From: CAVSWN01 sp046728115
GTDB taxonomy: Bacteria; Acidobacteriota; Vicinamibacteria; Vicinamibacterales; CAVVIG01
NCBI GenBank assembly: GCA_046728115.1
Contig: JBKPDW010000072.1
Span: forward strand, 3,022-67,021
Length of the DNA: 64,000 nucleotides
Reading direction: 5' to 3'
Below, one piece after another: positions 9,748-18,456 of this stretch (the first letter of the stretch is position 1; every line of letters begins with the position of its first letter). The position numbers were made by a program, and so were the translations under genes. The notes below the pieces were generated by a model. The model was not told the DNA's origin, did no database searches, and saw nothing but the letters and a program-made list of their open reading frames with translations.

Positions 9748-10857
9748 TCACTTCTCCGGCGCAACCATCTTGGTGAGCCGCGCAACGCTCGTGTCGCCTG
9801 TGTACAGGTTGCCCTGCGAATCCATGGCCATGTAGTTGGATTCGACGAACTGGCCGTCGCCTCTGCCGGGTCCGTTCCCGATCGCACCAAGTACGTTGCC
9901 GTCCCAGTCGATCTTGAAGATCTGGCCGTCCTGCCCGGTCGCCAGCCACAGCTGCTTGTGCGGGTCCACATAGAGGGCGCACGTGAGGTTTCTCATCTGA
10001 ATCGTCTTGAGAAACTTGCCGCGTGCATCGTAGACGACCAGCCGATATTCCTCGCGGTCCGCGATATACACGTTGCCGTTGGCGGGATGAATTGCAATCC
10101 CGTGGACCATGCTGAAATGACCCTGTCCGGCATGGTTGCCGAACCATTGATTGATGAATTTGCCGTTCTTGTCGAGGTGCAGAACGCGCGCGGCGCCGAT
10201 GTTGTTGGTCGGAGACCTGTCCGTGTCGTTGGGACTCTCGTTCGCGTGACCCTCGCCAATGTAGATGTCGCCATTCGAAGCGAAGGCGAGATGCAGCGGC
10301 TGCCAGAGCAGCCGTTGTCCCTTGGCTTCGTCCCAGTCGCCGCGTTGTCCCTTCACACCGATGGTCAGCAGGAGCTTTCCTTCCGGACTGAGTTTCATCA
10401 CGGTGTCGCCATTCTCGTCGCAGATCCAGACGTTGTCCTCGGCGTCAATCGCCATGCCGTGCGCTTTGTTCTGGTGGCCGATCACGTCGTCGCCAATCGC
10501 GCGAACGAGCTTGTGATTCTCGTCGAACTCGAACAACTGCGGCTTTCCCGGGGCGTTGCGCTGAAAGGCGAAGAGGTGCCCTTTCGAATTGATCGCGACA
10601 GCGGCCACACCACCTCCGCCTTCTGGCAAGGCAAATGGATACGCGTATGTGAAGCCCAGATCGGGCGTGCGCACTTCATGAGGAATGATGTTGCGCTCTC
10701 TTCCCCATGCGCAGATGGGCGAATGCGTGCACGGCTCGGCACCCGAGTTGCCTTGGATGGCACCTCGCCCACCGGCCGGCGTCCCCGTTTGAGAGAATGC
10801 CAGGACTGAAGAGAACAGGGCGAGAGCCACGACTCCAGCGAGAGTGCGTCCTCTCAT
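9748..10857 (-). CDS. Secreted NHL-repeat six-bladed beta-propeller protein
   Basis: A 369-aa protein with a signal peptide of about 22 residues. It carries repeated NHL-type strands such as HGMAIDAEDNVWICDENGD, FASNGDIYIGEGH, HPANGNVYIADREEYR and DSQGNLYTGDTS. The fold resembles peptidylglycine alpha-amidating lyase propellers, but many bacterial homologs are probably not lyases. It is first in a minus-strand position just downstream of the DUF6152 operon (35 bp after the gene at 10893) and may be co-transcribed with it. Function unassigned. Confidence 0.8.
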   Translation of the reverse strand: MRGRTLAGVVALALFSSVLAFSQTGTPAGGRGAIQGNSGAEPCTHSPICAWGRERNIIPHEVRTPDLGFTYAYPFALPEGGGGVAAVAINSKGHLFAFQRNAPGKPQLFEFDENHKLVRAIGDDVIGHQNKAHGMAIDAEDNVWICDENGDTVMKLSPEGKLLLTIGVKGQRGDWDEAKGQRLLWQPLHLAFASNGDIYIGEGHANESPNDTDRSPTNNIGAARVLHLDKNGKFINQWFGNHAGQGHFSMVHGIAIHPANGNVYIADREEYRLVVYDARGKFLKTIQMRNLTCALYVDPHKQLWLATGQDGQIFKIDWDGNVLGAIGNGPGRGDGQFVESNYMAMDSQGNLYTGDTSVARLTKMVAPEK

Positions 10858-10892
10858 ATCAACCTCCCGATAAGTCGCGACGGTGAGAACGA

Positions 10893-11297
10893 TCAGTCGC
10901 GTGCGAGCTTGAAATCGCCTTTGCTCTCGCCCTGCGTCCAGGTACCGGAGAGCGTGCGGTTATACGACCCGAGATTGGAGAGCTTGCCGTCAATGACGTA
11001 ACGAACAGCTGCGCTCTTGTCCTTCGCCGCGCGCTCGGCCTCGATGTGGATGGTCCACGTGCTCGAGTCGAGCGTGGCGGTTTTGAACGGCACGGCGTCT
11101 GGCCCGGGATCGATCGTGCCGTCGATTTTTTTCCCGTCCCACGTCATGACGACGGTGACGTCGTGGCGCTGTTGAGGCGACGAACCCCAGTCGCCGTACC
11201 ACGTGCCGACGAGCGGATGCCCTTCCTGGGCGAATGCCGTCGAGGCCAGCGCGACGACCGCGCACAACAGTCGTGCCCTAGGCCTCGCTCGTGTCAA
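10893..11297 (-). CDS. Small secreted protein of unknown function
   Basis: A 134-aa protein with an N-terminal signal peptide ending near Ala-Phe-Ala-Gln (about residue 24), then a lipocalin-like beta-rich body (GHPLVGTWYGDWGSS, VVMTWDGKKIDGTIDPG, LSGTWTQGESKGDFKL). The start codon overlaps the stop of the upstream gene by four bases, so translation is probably coupled. It belongs to the operon running from 13706. No catalytic motif is visible. Confidence 0.75.
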   Translation of the reverse strand: MTRARPRARLLCAVVALASTAFAQEGHPLVGTWYGDWGSSPQQRHDVTVVMTWDGKKIDGTIDPGPDAVPFKTATLDSSTWTIHIEAERAAKDKSAAVRYVIDGKLSNLGSYNRTLSGTWTQGESKGDFKLARD

Positions 11298-12175
11298 GGG
11301 ATGATTCTCCGCTGGCGCGACACCGAGGCGTCGGCGCCAACCATCCCTTGCGGCGAGCGGTTGTTATCCTGACAGATGTATTCGAACAACTCGGTGCCGG
11401 GACTCCATCGCAGGATGAAGCCGCCGGTCCAGATGGCTGTGTAGGCGCCCGGGTCGTCTATCGTCGCTTCATACTTCAACGAGTTGAAATCGCTGCGTGT
11501 GAAGCGCTCGACCAGATGGAGCTGCTCGGTGTGCGGGGTGCCCTCTCGGTCCATCCAGAACTTCGTGTTGAAGCCGACCGTGTCAACGACGAGCGCATCG
11601 CCCTCCCAGCGGCCGACCGAATGTCCGTAATAGCTCGGATCGAGGTCCTTGGGATGCGGCCGGCCGTCCATGTAGATCGTGCGGAATGTGTGCGGCCCGC
11701 CGACGTCGAAGATGTACACGCGCTTCATCTCCGGCATGTCCACGAATTCCACGCCGTACGGCGTGATGAACTCGCGCGGTCCGCCCGAGGCCTTGCATCG
11801 GGTGTGCGGCTCGTCTCGCTCGAAGTTCGCCTGGCGTGCGGCGTGCAGCGCTCGGGCCCACAGCTGAAAAGGCACGGCTTCGAGCGTGATGTTGTCGGGT
11901 AGATGACTGGTCGGGTTCGCGCGGTTGACGCTCTTCGGGTTGAGCGACAGTTGGACGATGCCAGCGGGCGTCCACAGTCCTTTCTCGCCCGGAGGCGGCC
12001 CGAGATTGACACGACCGTCCGGCCAATGCGGCGTCGGCTTCGACGGCGGCGCTCCTCCTCGCCGCTGCGCGTTCGCCGACATCGATAGCACCATCGCGGC
12101 CACGAACGCACCGAACGCGAAGACCGCGAAGGAGAACAGCCGACCCAACGCCGCGCCGGTCGGGACGCGTGTCAT
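11294..12175 (-). CDS. Secreted conserved protein homologous to the C-terminal domain of its upstream neighbour
   Basis: A 293-aa exported protein (hydrophobic segment about residues 10-36). The body matches, block by block, the C-terminal about 230 residues of the product of 12579-13706: PxPxWPDGRxxLGxxPGExGxW, the GGPRxFxxxYGxxF block, SVGRWEGDALVVDT, TPHTEQLHLVERFTR and IDDPGAYTxxW. This family is common in Acidobacteriota and has no established function. Its ends overlap both neighbours by four bases. Confidence 0.75.
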   Translation of the reverse strand: MTRVPTGAALGRLFSFAVFAFGAFVAAMVLSMSANAQRRGGAPPSKPTPHWPDGRVNLGPPPGEKGLWTPAGIVQLSLNPKSVNRANPTSHLPDNITLEAVPFQLWARALHAARQANFERDEPHTRCKASGGPREFITPYGVEFVDMPEMKRVYIFDVGGPHTFRTIYMDGRPHPKDLDPSYYGHSVGRWEGDALVVDTVGFNTKFWMDREGTPHTEQLHLVERFTRSDFNSLKYEATIDDPGAYTAIWTGGFILRWSPGTELFEYICQDNNRSPQGMVGADASVSRQRRIIP

Positions 12176-12582
12176 CGCGTTGATGGGTCACCGCTCGAGG
12201 CGGCTCCCAGCGTTTTGCCGTCGGCGGTCTTGACCGTCCTGGCGTTGGCTCGCTTGCCGCCGTCGCGCGCGAGGGCGCCCGCCACGGTGACGACGTCGCC
12301 GATTTTCATCGTGTCGCGCAGCCACCCGCGCTGCTGCAGCTGATGCGGCGCGCCCATCTCGAGGGCCCACCGGACCGTCTCACCTTCGTCGTCCTTGACG
12401 TTGATGTAGAACCACACGTGCGGGTTCATCCAGTCGATCCGCGTGACCACCCCCGTCAGCGTGATCGGCTTGCTCGCGTCGAACTCCGCGGCAAAGGAAT
12501 GATGGGCGCTCGCCGGTGCGGATCGCAGGGCAATCACGGCTCCGAGCGCGATGACTGTGGACGTCAGACGTTTTGGTGTCAT
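12172..12582 (-). CDS. DUF6152 family secreted protein
   Basis: A 136-aa protein. I chose the start at 12582 because it gives a signal peptide ending in Ala-His-His and a four-base overlap with the upstream gene. The DUF6152 hallmarks are AHHSFAAEFD, ITLTGVVTRIDWMNPHVW and GDVVTVAGALARDG. These proteins form a small OB-like or beta-barrel domain of unknown role, possibly metal or cofactor binding given the conserved His pair. It is the third domain-swapped partner in a four-gene overlapping set. Confidence 0.8.
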   Translation of the reverse strand: MTPKRLTSTVIALGAVIALRSAPASAHHSFAAEFDASKPITLTGVVTRIDWMNPHVWFYINVKDDEGETVRWALEMGAPHQLQQRGWLRDTMKIGDVVTVAGALARDGGKRANARTVKTADGKTLGAASSGDPSTR

Positions 12583-13706
12583 GGCCGATTGTCCTGGCAA
12601 AAATACTCCGGCATGTCCTCGCCGGGCACCCACCGCAGCGTCCAGCCGGCGGACCACTGACGCGTGTAGGCGCCCGGATCCTCGATGGTCACATCGTAGC
12701 GCAGTGTACCGAAATCGGGCCGCGCGAGCCGCTCGACGAGGTGCAGCTGCTCGGTATGCGGCAGCCCGCCGTTGGAGAACCAGAAGCGCTCGTTGAAGCC
12801 CTTGGTATCGACGACCAGCGAATCGCCCTCCCAGCGCCCGACAGCGCGGCCAAAGTAGAGCGGGTTGTCGGCATCCCCCTCGACCTGGCCTTTCTGTTCG
12901 CGGCCGTCGGTGTAGATGAGACGCCAGTTTCGATTGCCGCCGCCCATCATCACGAACACGCGCTGGCGATCGCGCTGCTCGAGGAACTGGATGCCGTAGC
13001 GGTTCTGAAACTGCCGCGGCCCGCCCGGCGGCAGGCAGTGCACGAACATCGGATCGTCCTTGAGGAAGGCGCGCTGGCGGTAGACGTACAGATCGCGGGC
13101 CCAATCCTGGAACGGCGCGACGCGAGGCGCGTCGGCCACGCTGCGCAGCAGGCCGTCGGCATCTGCTTCCACGACGACACCGCGCTCGACCAGCGTTGTC
13201 GCGCTCGGACTCGCCCAGTAGCCCGTTTCGCCGGGCACCGCGCCCAGTCGCGGCTGTCCGTCCGGCCAGCGGGGCGTCGGCTCGTTCGTGGCGGCTGGTG
13301 CCGCGCTCGGGCGCGCGAAGAACACGCGCTGTCCGGTGCGCGCGACCACCATCGACATCGACCAGGCTTGCTTGCTGCCGTCGCGCGCGGCGATTCCCTC
13401 CACCGTGACGACGTCGCCGACGCTCAGGGTATTCCGCGTCCAGCCCTGCCGCCGCAGATCAACCGGACTGTCGAGCTCGATTGCCCAGTTGACAACGCGG
13501 CCAGGCGACTCCGCGACGTTGACGAACACGTGTGCATGGGGATTCGCCCAGTCGATGGCGGTGACCGATCCGCGCAGCGTCACCTGTTTCGCGCTGTCGA
13601 ACTTCGCCGACACCGCGTGGTGCGCGGTGAGCGGCGCCAGCCCGAGCAGTAGCGCGCCGCATCCGGCAACGAACCGTCCAGGCCACCACAGGAAATCGCC
13701 GGTCAT
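12579..13706 (-). CDS. DUF6152 domain fused to acidobacterial conserved secreted domain
   Basis: A 375-aa protein from the start at 13706, chosen because the preceding codons are not signal-like whereas MTGDFLWWPGRFVAG begins a signal peptide. Residues about 28-125 are a DUF6152 domain (HHAVSAKFDSAKQVTLRGSV, WANPHAHVFVNV, GDVVTVEG). Residues about 145-375 match the separate 293-aa protein downstream. The next two genes thus encode the same two domains apart. First gene of the operon; divergent from the PQQ dehydrogenase at 13784. Confidence 0.8.
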   Translation of the reverse strand: MTGDFLWWPGRFVAGCGALLLGLAPLTAHHAVSAKFDSAKQVTLRGSVTAIDWANPHAHVFVNVAESPGRVVNWAIELDSPVDLRRQGWTRNTLSVGDVVTVEGIAARDGSKQAWSMSMVVARTGQRVFFARPSAAPAATNEPTPRWPDGQPRLGAVPGETGYWASPSATTLVERGVVVEADADGLLRSVADAPRVAPFQDWARDLYVYRQRAFLKDDPMFVHCLPPGGPRQFQNRYGIQFLEQRDRQRVFVMMGGGNRNWRLIYTDGREQKGQVEGDADNPLYFGRAVGRWEGDSLVVDTKGFNERFWFSNGGLPHTEQLHLVERLARPDFGTLRYDVTIEDPGAYTRQWSAGWTLRWVPGEDMPEYFCQDNRP

Positions 13707-13783
13707 ATGTGGTGCGTACACACGCCTTGGCGGAGGGTCAATTCTGGACCCTTTCGCTCGAGGAAGTGTATACAATTCGCGCA

Positions 13784-15526
13784 ATGAAGCACCTTCTTTT
13801 ATCGGCCCTGGCTGCCATCTCGGCCGCGATGTTTGCAGCGACATTGTCCGGCCAAACTGCCGTGTCGGTCACTGCGGACCGGTTGGTCGGCGCCCAGAAC
13901 GAGCCGAACAACTGGCTGATGATGAACGGCGATTATGGTTCCACCCGGTACTCGAAGCTGACGCAGATCAACCGTCAGAACGTCAAGAACCTTCGTCTGG
14001 CCTGGGCGATGGCGCTGGGCGGCATGCAGGACGTGGGACAGAACGGTCCGGAGACCGAGATGCATCCGCTCGTCGACAACGGTTTCCTGTACACGAGCGA
14101 CGGCTGGGGCACGATCTACAAGATCGACGGCCGCGATGCGAACAAGGGCGCGTTCGTCTGGGTGGCCGACCCCGGCGTCAAGCACCAGGGGAACCTGCCG
14201 CGCACCCGCGGGATTGCGCTCTGGGAAGACCTCGTGATCGCCAATCTTCCCGACGGCCGGGTGATTGCGGTGAATCGCGACACTGGCGAAATCGTGTGGG
14301 ACCGAATGGTGGCCGTAACCAACGAATTCGGCAGCAGGGAACGATTCAATGCGGCGCCGATCACGGTCGACGGCAAAGTGATCGTCGCGAACGGCGCGGG
14401 AGACGCCAAGACGCGCGGCTGGATCGCGGCGCTCGACGCGCGATCGGGCAAGGAGTTGTGGCGCTGGTACGTCGTGCCGAAGCCCGGCGATCCTGGCAGT
14501 GAAACGTGGAAGGATAAGAACAACGCGTGGAAGACCGGCGGAGGCGGCCTCTGGCAAACCGGTTCGTACGACCCGGCGACGAAGCTCACCATCTGGGGCA
14601 CCGGGAATCCAGTACCCATCTACGATCCTCAGGCGCGCCCCGGCGACAACCTCTACACGAACGCCGTCGTGGCGCTGAACATCGACACCGGCAAGCTCGC
14701 CTGGTACTTCCAATACACGCCGAACGATTCCTGGGACTTCGACGAAGTCGGCGTGCACATGCTGTACGACGTCACGTTCGGCGACCGCAGCCGCAAGGTC
14801 GTCGGCCATTTCGCGCGCAACGGGTTCTACTACTCGCTCGACCGCACGAACGGCGAGTTCCTGAAAGGGGAACAGTACGTCAACGATTTGAATTGGACGA
14901 AGGGTCTCAATCCCAGAACGGGCAAGCCGCTCGACTACGATCCCAACCTCGACGTGCAAATCTACAATCCGGCGGCGCGGGCGCTGCGCGGCGACCCCAC
15001 CAAGCGAAGCTGTCCGACGTGGCACGGCGGCATCGCGCACCAGCCAACCGCCTACAACCCGGTGAAGCACATTGCGTATGGCGCTGGCATCGAAGGCTGC
15101 TTCTCGCAAAACGGCGCAGCCGTGGCATTCCTGTCACCTGAGGGCGGCATCGACGAAAAGAAAAGTGAGAAGCGTACGTACAGCACCGATCTGTACTATG
15201 GCTCGATGACGGCCTTCGATACCGTCAACCACAAGGTGCTCGCAAAGGTAAAAACCGACATCGAGATTCGCTCGGGCGCAACCGACACGGCCGGCGGTCT
15301 GGTATTCACGGCGTTGCAGGATGGCTGGGTCGTTGCCTACAACGACGAGACGCTCGAGGAGCTCTGGCGCTTCAACGTCGGCACCCCGCTCAAGGGTGCC
15401 CCGGTGACGTACGCTGTCGGCGGGAAGCAGTATCTCGCGGTGCAATCCGGAGGACGCCACCTGCATCCCACGAAGTTCGACAACCTCGAGAACTCGAGTT
15501 ATCTGTTCGTCTTCGCGTTGAACTGA
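13784..15526 (+). CDS. PQQ-dependent methanol/ethanol-family dehydrogenase
   Basis: A 580-aa quinoprotein. The start at 13784 gives a clean signal peptide (about residues 1-23) and follows AGGAAG about 18 bases upstream. Propeller W-motifs include RDTGEIVWDRM, DARSGKELWRWYV and NIDTGKLAWYF. D318-F-D320 (SWDFDEV) gives catalytic Asp plus the additional Asp seen in lanthanide-dependent enzymes. The adjacent Cys-Cys pair found in the other two PQQ enzymes of the window is absent. It would oxidise an alcohol in the periplasm. The convergent cytochrome c at 15531 is the likely electron acceptor, with four bases between stop codons. Confidence 0.9.
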   Translation: MKHLLLSALAAISAAMFAATLSGQTAVSVTADRLVGAQNEPNNWLMMNGDYGSTRYSKLTQINRQNVKNLRLAWAMALGGMQDVGQNGPETEMHPLVDNGFLYTSDGWGTIYKIDGRDANKGAFVWVADPGVKHQGNLPRTRGIALWEDLVIANLPDGRVIAVNRDTGEIVWDRMVAVTNEFGSRERFNAAPITVDGKVIVANGAGDAKTRGWIAALDARSGKELWRWYVVPKPGDPGSETWKDKNNAWKTGGGGLWQTGSYDPATKLTIWGTGNPVPIYDPQARPGDNLYTNAVVALNIDTGKLAWYFQYTPNDSWDFDEVGVHMLYDVTFGDRSRKVVGHFARNGFYYSLDRTNGEFLKGEQYVNDLNWTKGLNPRTGKPLDYDPNLDVQIYNPAARALRGDPTKRSCPTWHGGIAHQPTAYNPVKHIAYGAGIEGCFSQNGAAVAFLSPEGGIDEKKSEKRTYSTDLYYGSMTAFDTVNHKVLAKVKTDIEIRSGATDTAGGLVFTALQDGWVVAYNDETLEELWRFNVGTPLKGAPVTYAVGGKQYLAVQSGGRHLHPTKFDNLENSSYLFVFALN

Positions 15527-15530
15527 AGGT

Positions 15531-16031
15531 CTACTTCGGAAACTCGCGGCAGGCGTCGACGTCCGAGCCCCAGTACTCGATGCACTTGGCGCGATCCATC
15601 GGTCCTTTGCCGACGACTTTTTGTAAGAGGAAGTCGGCGACCAGATCGATTTCCCGCTGCTGGAACGTCGCGGGCGGATCGGGCATCGGCGATTTCAGAT
15701 CGGCCTGCTTCATGCCATAGCAGCGGCCGTCGCTGTAGGCGAACTTGTCGAAGGCCGGCATGCCGGTTCCCGGCCGTCCACATTTGATCGTCTGAATCAA
15801 CCTGGCGCGATCGAGCCTCGTTTCACGCAGGTTCGAGCCGTCCGGCATCTGGCTGTCCATCTTGCGGCCGTCAGCCGCCCACCCGTGACAGGCCTGGCAG
15901 TCGCCCTTCTGCAGGTACAGCCGCATCCCCTCGGCGACATCGGCCGCGTCAGGCGCCTGGGCGTGGCTGGCCGCGACCACGCACGCCGCCAGCATCAGCA
16001 CCGCTGCGCCAAGCGTCCTCTTCATGTCCAC
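15531..16031 (-). CDS. Secreted monoheme cytochrome c
   Basis: A 166-aa protein with signal peptide (about residues 1-24), heme motif C45-Q-A-C-H49, and a Met-containing stretch GTGMPAFDKF that could supply the axial ligand. C-terminal cysteines (AKCIEYWGSDVDAC) may form a disulfide. It is probably an electron acceptor for PQQ dehydrogenases, supported by the convergent neighbour. It also lies 35 bp downstream of the gene at 16067 and could be the last gene of the long minus-strand operon. Confidence 0.88.
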   Translation of the reverse strand: MDMKRTLGAAVLMLAACVVAASHAQAPDAADVAEGMRLYLQKGDCQACHGWAADGRKMDSQMPDGSNLRETRLDRARLIQTIKCGRPGTGMPAFDKFAYSDGRCYGMKQADLKSPMPDPPATFQQREIDLVADFLLQKVVGKGPMDRAKCIEYWGSDVDACREFPK

Positions 16032-16035
16032 TCCT

Positions 16036-16064
16036 CGTTGACCTCTGAAATCTGAACTCTGAAA
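16036..16064. repeat. TCTGAA-type intergenic repeat
   Basis: The spacer upstream of the cytochrome c start reads CTCTGAAATCTGAACTCTGAA on the plus strand, three near-tandem TCTGAA units. It is the same family as at 1457, 37326 and 62084. Confidence 0.55.
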
Positions 16065-16066
16065 TG

Positions 16067-16933
16067 TCAGCGCGGCACGCCGAGCAGTCCTTCGGCTTTC
16101 AGGATCAGATTCATCTGCGCGACCGCCTGCTGGAGGCTCTCATCGCTGATGCGCCTGGTCAAGCCCTCGAGGTCGACCGCAAGCCTCGTGCCCGCTGAAG
16201 GGTCTGTCGACGAGCGTGTTTGCCGCGCGGCCGCGATGGCCTGATCGATCAATTCCAGAACGGTCGAAAGCGACGACAAGACCTGAGCGGCCTTCAAGGC
16301 CATGTCACCCGTCGCGCCGTCGGCGGTCATCGCCAGACCGAGATGCTGCACGGCGCCCGCTGTCGCCTTCTTGACCCCGTAGCCGGCGCCCGGCCCTTTC
16401 GGTTCGACGCCGGGATCGAGCGCGTGCAGGACGTGTCCCGCATGAAGGTGGACGTCATCCAGCCTCGAGGCCTTGGCCGCGAGCCTGGCGTGCTCGAGGG
16501 CCACTCGCGCTTCGTCGATGGCGACCGGGAGGAATCCGCGTGAGCCAGGCGTATCGCGCCAGGTCGTCATCACATGGAGGATGTGAAGATGCGCAGGAAT
16601 CGCCTCGATTCGCGCGACGAGAATGGCGTCCCCGCTCAGTTCGCCGGTGATTCGTACGGGCCGCCCCGCGTACAACGGCAGACCCATCGCGTCTTGATTC
16701 GCGATCGGCACCACACGGCCGTCACGATCGACGAGCACGTACTTCTCGAGCGCCTTGATGCAGGCGAGCAGACATTGCCGGTCGGTGTCGCCGGCGGCTC
16801 TCGATTGATGCGAGGCGCCGCACAGGTTGTCAGAGAGTCTGCCGGTGAAGGATTGCTGCGCCTCGAGATGCGACCGCGCGCCGCCGCCGAGGAACGCCAG
16901 GACCGCAAAGAGCGCAAAGACGTGCTTGAACAC
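16067..16933 (-). CDS. Secreted protein of unknown function, His-rich central region
   Basis: A 288-aa protein with a signal peptide (about residues 1-25). The first third (SFTGRLSDNLCGASHQ, CLLACIKALEKYVLVDRDGRV, PVRITGELSGDAILVARIE) resembles small secreted beta-barrel domains, with a Cys pair in CLLAC. The second part is helical and His-rich (LHILHVMTTW, LDDVHLHAGHVLHALDP). No enzyme motif is recognised. It starts two bases after the ankyrin-gene stop and is part of the 14-kb operon. Confidence 0.7.
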   Translation of the reverse strand: MFKHVFALFAVLAFLGGGARSHLEAQQSFTGRLSDNLCGASHQSRAAGDTDRQCLLACIKALEKYVLVDRDGRVVPIANQDAMGLPLYAGRPVRITGELSGDAILVARIEAIPAHLHILHVMTTWRDTPGSRGFLPVAIDEARVALEHARLAAKASRLDDVHLHAGHVLHALDPGVEPKGPGAGYGVKKATAGAVQHLGLAMTADGATGDMALKAAQVLSSLSTVLELIDQAIAAARQTRSSTDPSAGTRLAVDLEGLTRRISDESLQQAVAQMNLILKAEGLLGVPR

Positions 16934-16935
16934 CG

Positions 16936-18456
16936 TTACTCGGAGGCACCCAGCCGCTTGAGCAGCGCCACGGTGCCTGGGTGCGCGATTTGGACAGGAG
17001 GCTCGAATCCCAGCAAGTCAGCGCCGACAGGTGTCGCCGTCCGCCCCCGTCCGACCGTCGACCCGAACATGGCGGCTGCCAGCGGCGTAATCCCTCGCCG
17101 GTTTCTGACGTTGACGTCGGCGCCGCGCTCGACGAGGAATTGCACGACGGTGTCGTACCCCAGCGAGGCGGCGACGTGCAGCGCGGTGTCGCCGGCCGGG
17201 TTCGCGGCCTTCACGTCGCCACCCAGTCGCATGGCCGCTGCGACGCCCTCGCCCACGCGGATTTCCGGCTCGACCTTGCCGAAGTCAATCGTTTCGATGC
17301 CGCGCCGGCTCGCCGTGCGGCTCGATCCCATGCCTGCCGCGAGCATGAGCGCATCTGCGCCGTTCGGCATCGTGAGGCTTCCATCGGCGCCCCCGGCCAC
17401 GAGCGCGGTCATGATCTCGGGCTCGAGAAACCGGGCGGCCAGCAGGTACGGCGTCGAGCCGACGAGCGTCGCCGGCAGATTCCAATCCGTGGTGTCGCGC
17501 CGCATCGGCGTGCCCTTCGTCGTCCGCAGATTCGGATTCGCGCCGCGAGCGAGGAGCGTCTTCACCAGCGTCGCATCGCTCCTCAGGACCGCGGCGTGGA
17601 GCGCCGCGTAGCCGCCGCCGGACGCATTCGGATCCGCCCCGTGCTCGAGGAGCAGCGCCGCGACTGCTCCATTGCCGCTATGAGCGGCGAGTACGAGCGC
17701 GCTCACGCCATCCGGCTGCACGTCGTTCGGATCGGCACCGGCTTTCAACAGAAGCTTCGCGGAGTCGATGTCGCCCACACGCGCCGTGAACAGCAGCGGC
17801 GTGGTACCGCCGCGAAGCACCGTATAGTTCAGCTCCTCGCGTCCGGCACGCTGCGTCTGCTCGCCGACGACGGTCTGGGCGTAGATCCGGGAGCGGGCGC
17901 GAATATTGGCGTGAGCGTCGATGAGCGCCTGGACGACATCGGCGTGCCGCTCGGAGGCAGCCCACATGAGCGCGGTCTGATCGTGCTCATGCTCCTTTGC
18001 GTTCACGTCGGCGCCGTGCGCGATCAGCGCCTGGACGGCCTTCGCGCCGCCGGCGCGGGCGCACGTCATGAGCACCGTTTCACCGTTCAACAGCGCCGCC
18101 CTGGCGTTGGCGCCTCCCGCCAGCAGGCGCTCCACCATAGGCGCGCTGCGGTTGGTACACGCCAAATGGAGCGGCGTCGCGCCCAGATCGTTGGCGGCGT
18201 TCGCGCGCGCCCCGGCGCGAATGAGGAGATCGGCCATGGCGAGGTCGTCGCGGTGCACGGCCCAGTGCAGCGCCGTTGCGCCGTCGCCTTGCGTCGCGTT
18301 GACGTCGAGTCCTGCGGGGCGCTCTTTCAGCAGCGCGTTCACGGATTCGAGATCCCGATTCTTGACCGCCTGAATGAGGCGCAGATCGGCTGCCGCTCCG
18401 GCGCCGCCCAGCGCCAGAAGTACACCCGCGACGCTACAGAGAAAGGATCCGCGCAT
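16936..18456 (-). CDS. Secreted ankyrin-repeat protein (module copy 1)
   Basis: A 506-aa protein from the start at 18456, which gives a signal peptide ending near Ala-Ala-Asp. About ten ankyrin repeats follow (DGATALHWAVHRDDLAMADLL, LGATPLHLACTNRSAPMVERLL, GYAALHAAVLRSDATLVKTLL). It probably mediates protein binding in the periplasm. It is paralogous to the product of 24715-26073 and sits at the same place after a DUF1552 gene. Its 5' end overlaps the DUF1552 gene by 23 bases. Confidence 0.88.
   Translation of the reverse strand: MRGSFLCSVAGVLLALGGAGAAADLRLIQAVKNRDLESVNALLKERPAGLDVNATQGDGATALHWAVHRDDLAMADLLIRAGARANAANDLGATPLHLACTNRSAPMVERLLAGGANARAALLNGETVLMTCARAGGAKAVQALIAHGADVNAKEHEHDQTALMWAASERHADVVQALIDAHANIRARSRIYAQTVVGEQTQRAGREELNYTVLRGGTTPLLFTARVGDIDSAKLLLKAGADPNDVQPDGVSALVLAAHSGNGAVAALLLEHGADPNASGGGYAALHAAVLRSDATLVKTLLARGANPNLRTTKGTPMRRDTTDWNLPATLVGSTPYLLAARFLEPEIMTALVAGGADGSLTMPNGADALMLAAGMGSSRTASRRGIETIDFGKVEPEIRVGEGVAAAMRLGGDVKAANPAGDTALHVAASLGYDTVVQFLVERGADVNVRNRRGITPLAAAMFGSTVGRGRTATPVGADLLGFEPPVQIAHPGTVALLKRLGASE

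Noticed and set aside
12583..13104. Upstream extension of the DUF6152 frame at 12172
   Set aside because: The extension overlaps another gene out of frame and is Arg/Ala-rich; the internal ATG at 12582 gives a signal peptide and an ATGA overlap.
13769..13776. TATACAAT as the -10 box of the PQQ dehydrogenase
   Set aside because: Only seven bases lie before the start codon and no -35 is evident at the right distance.
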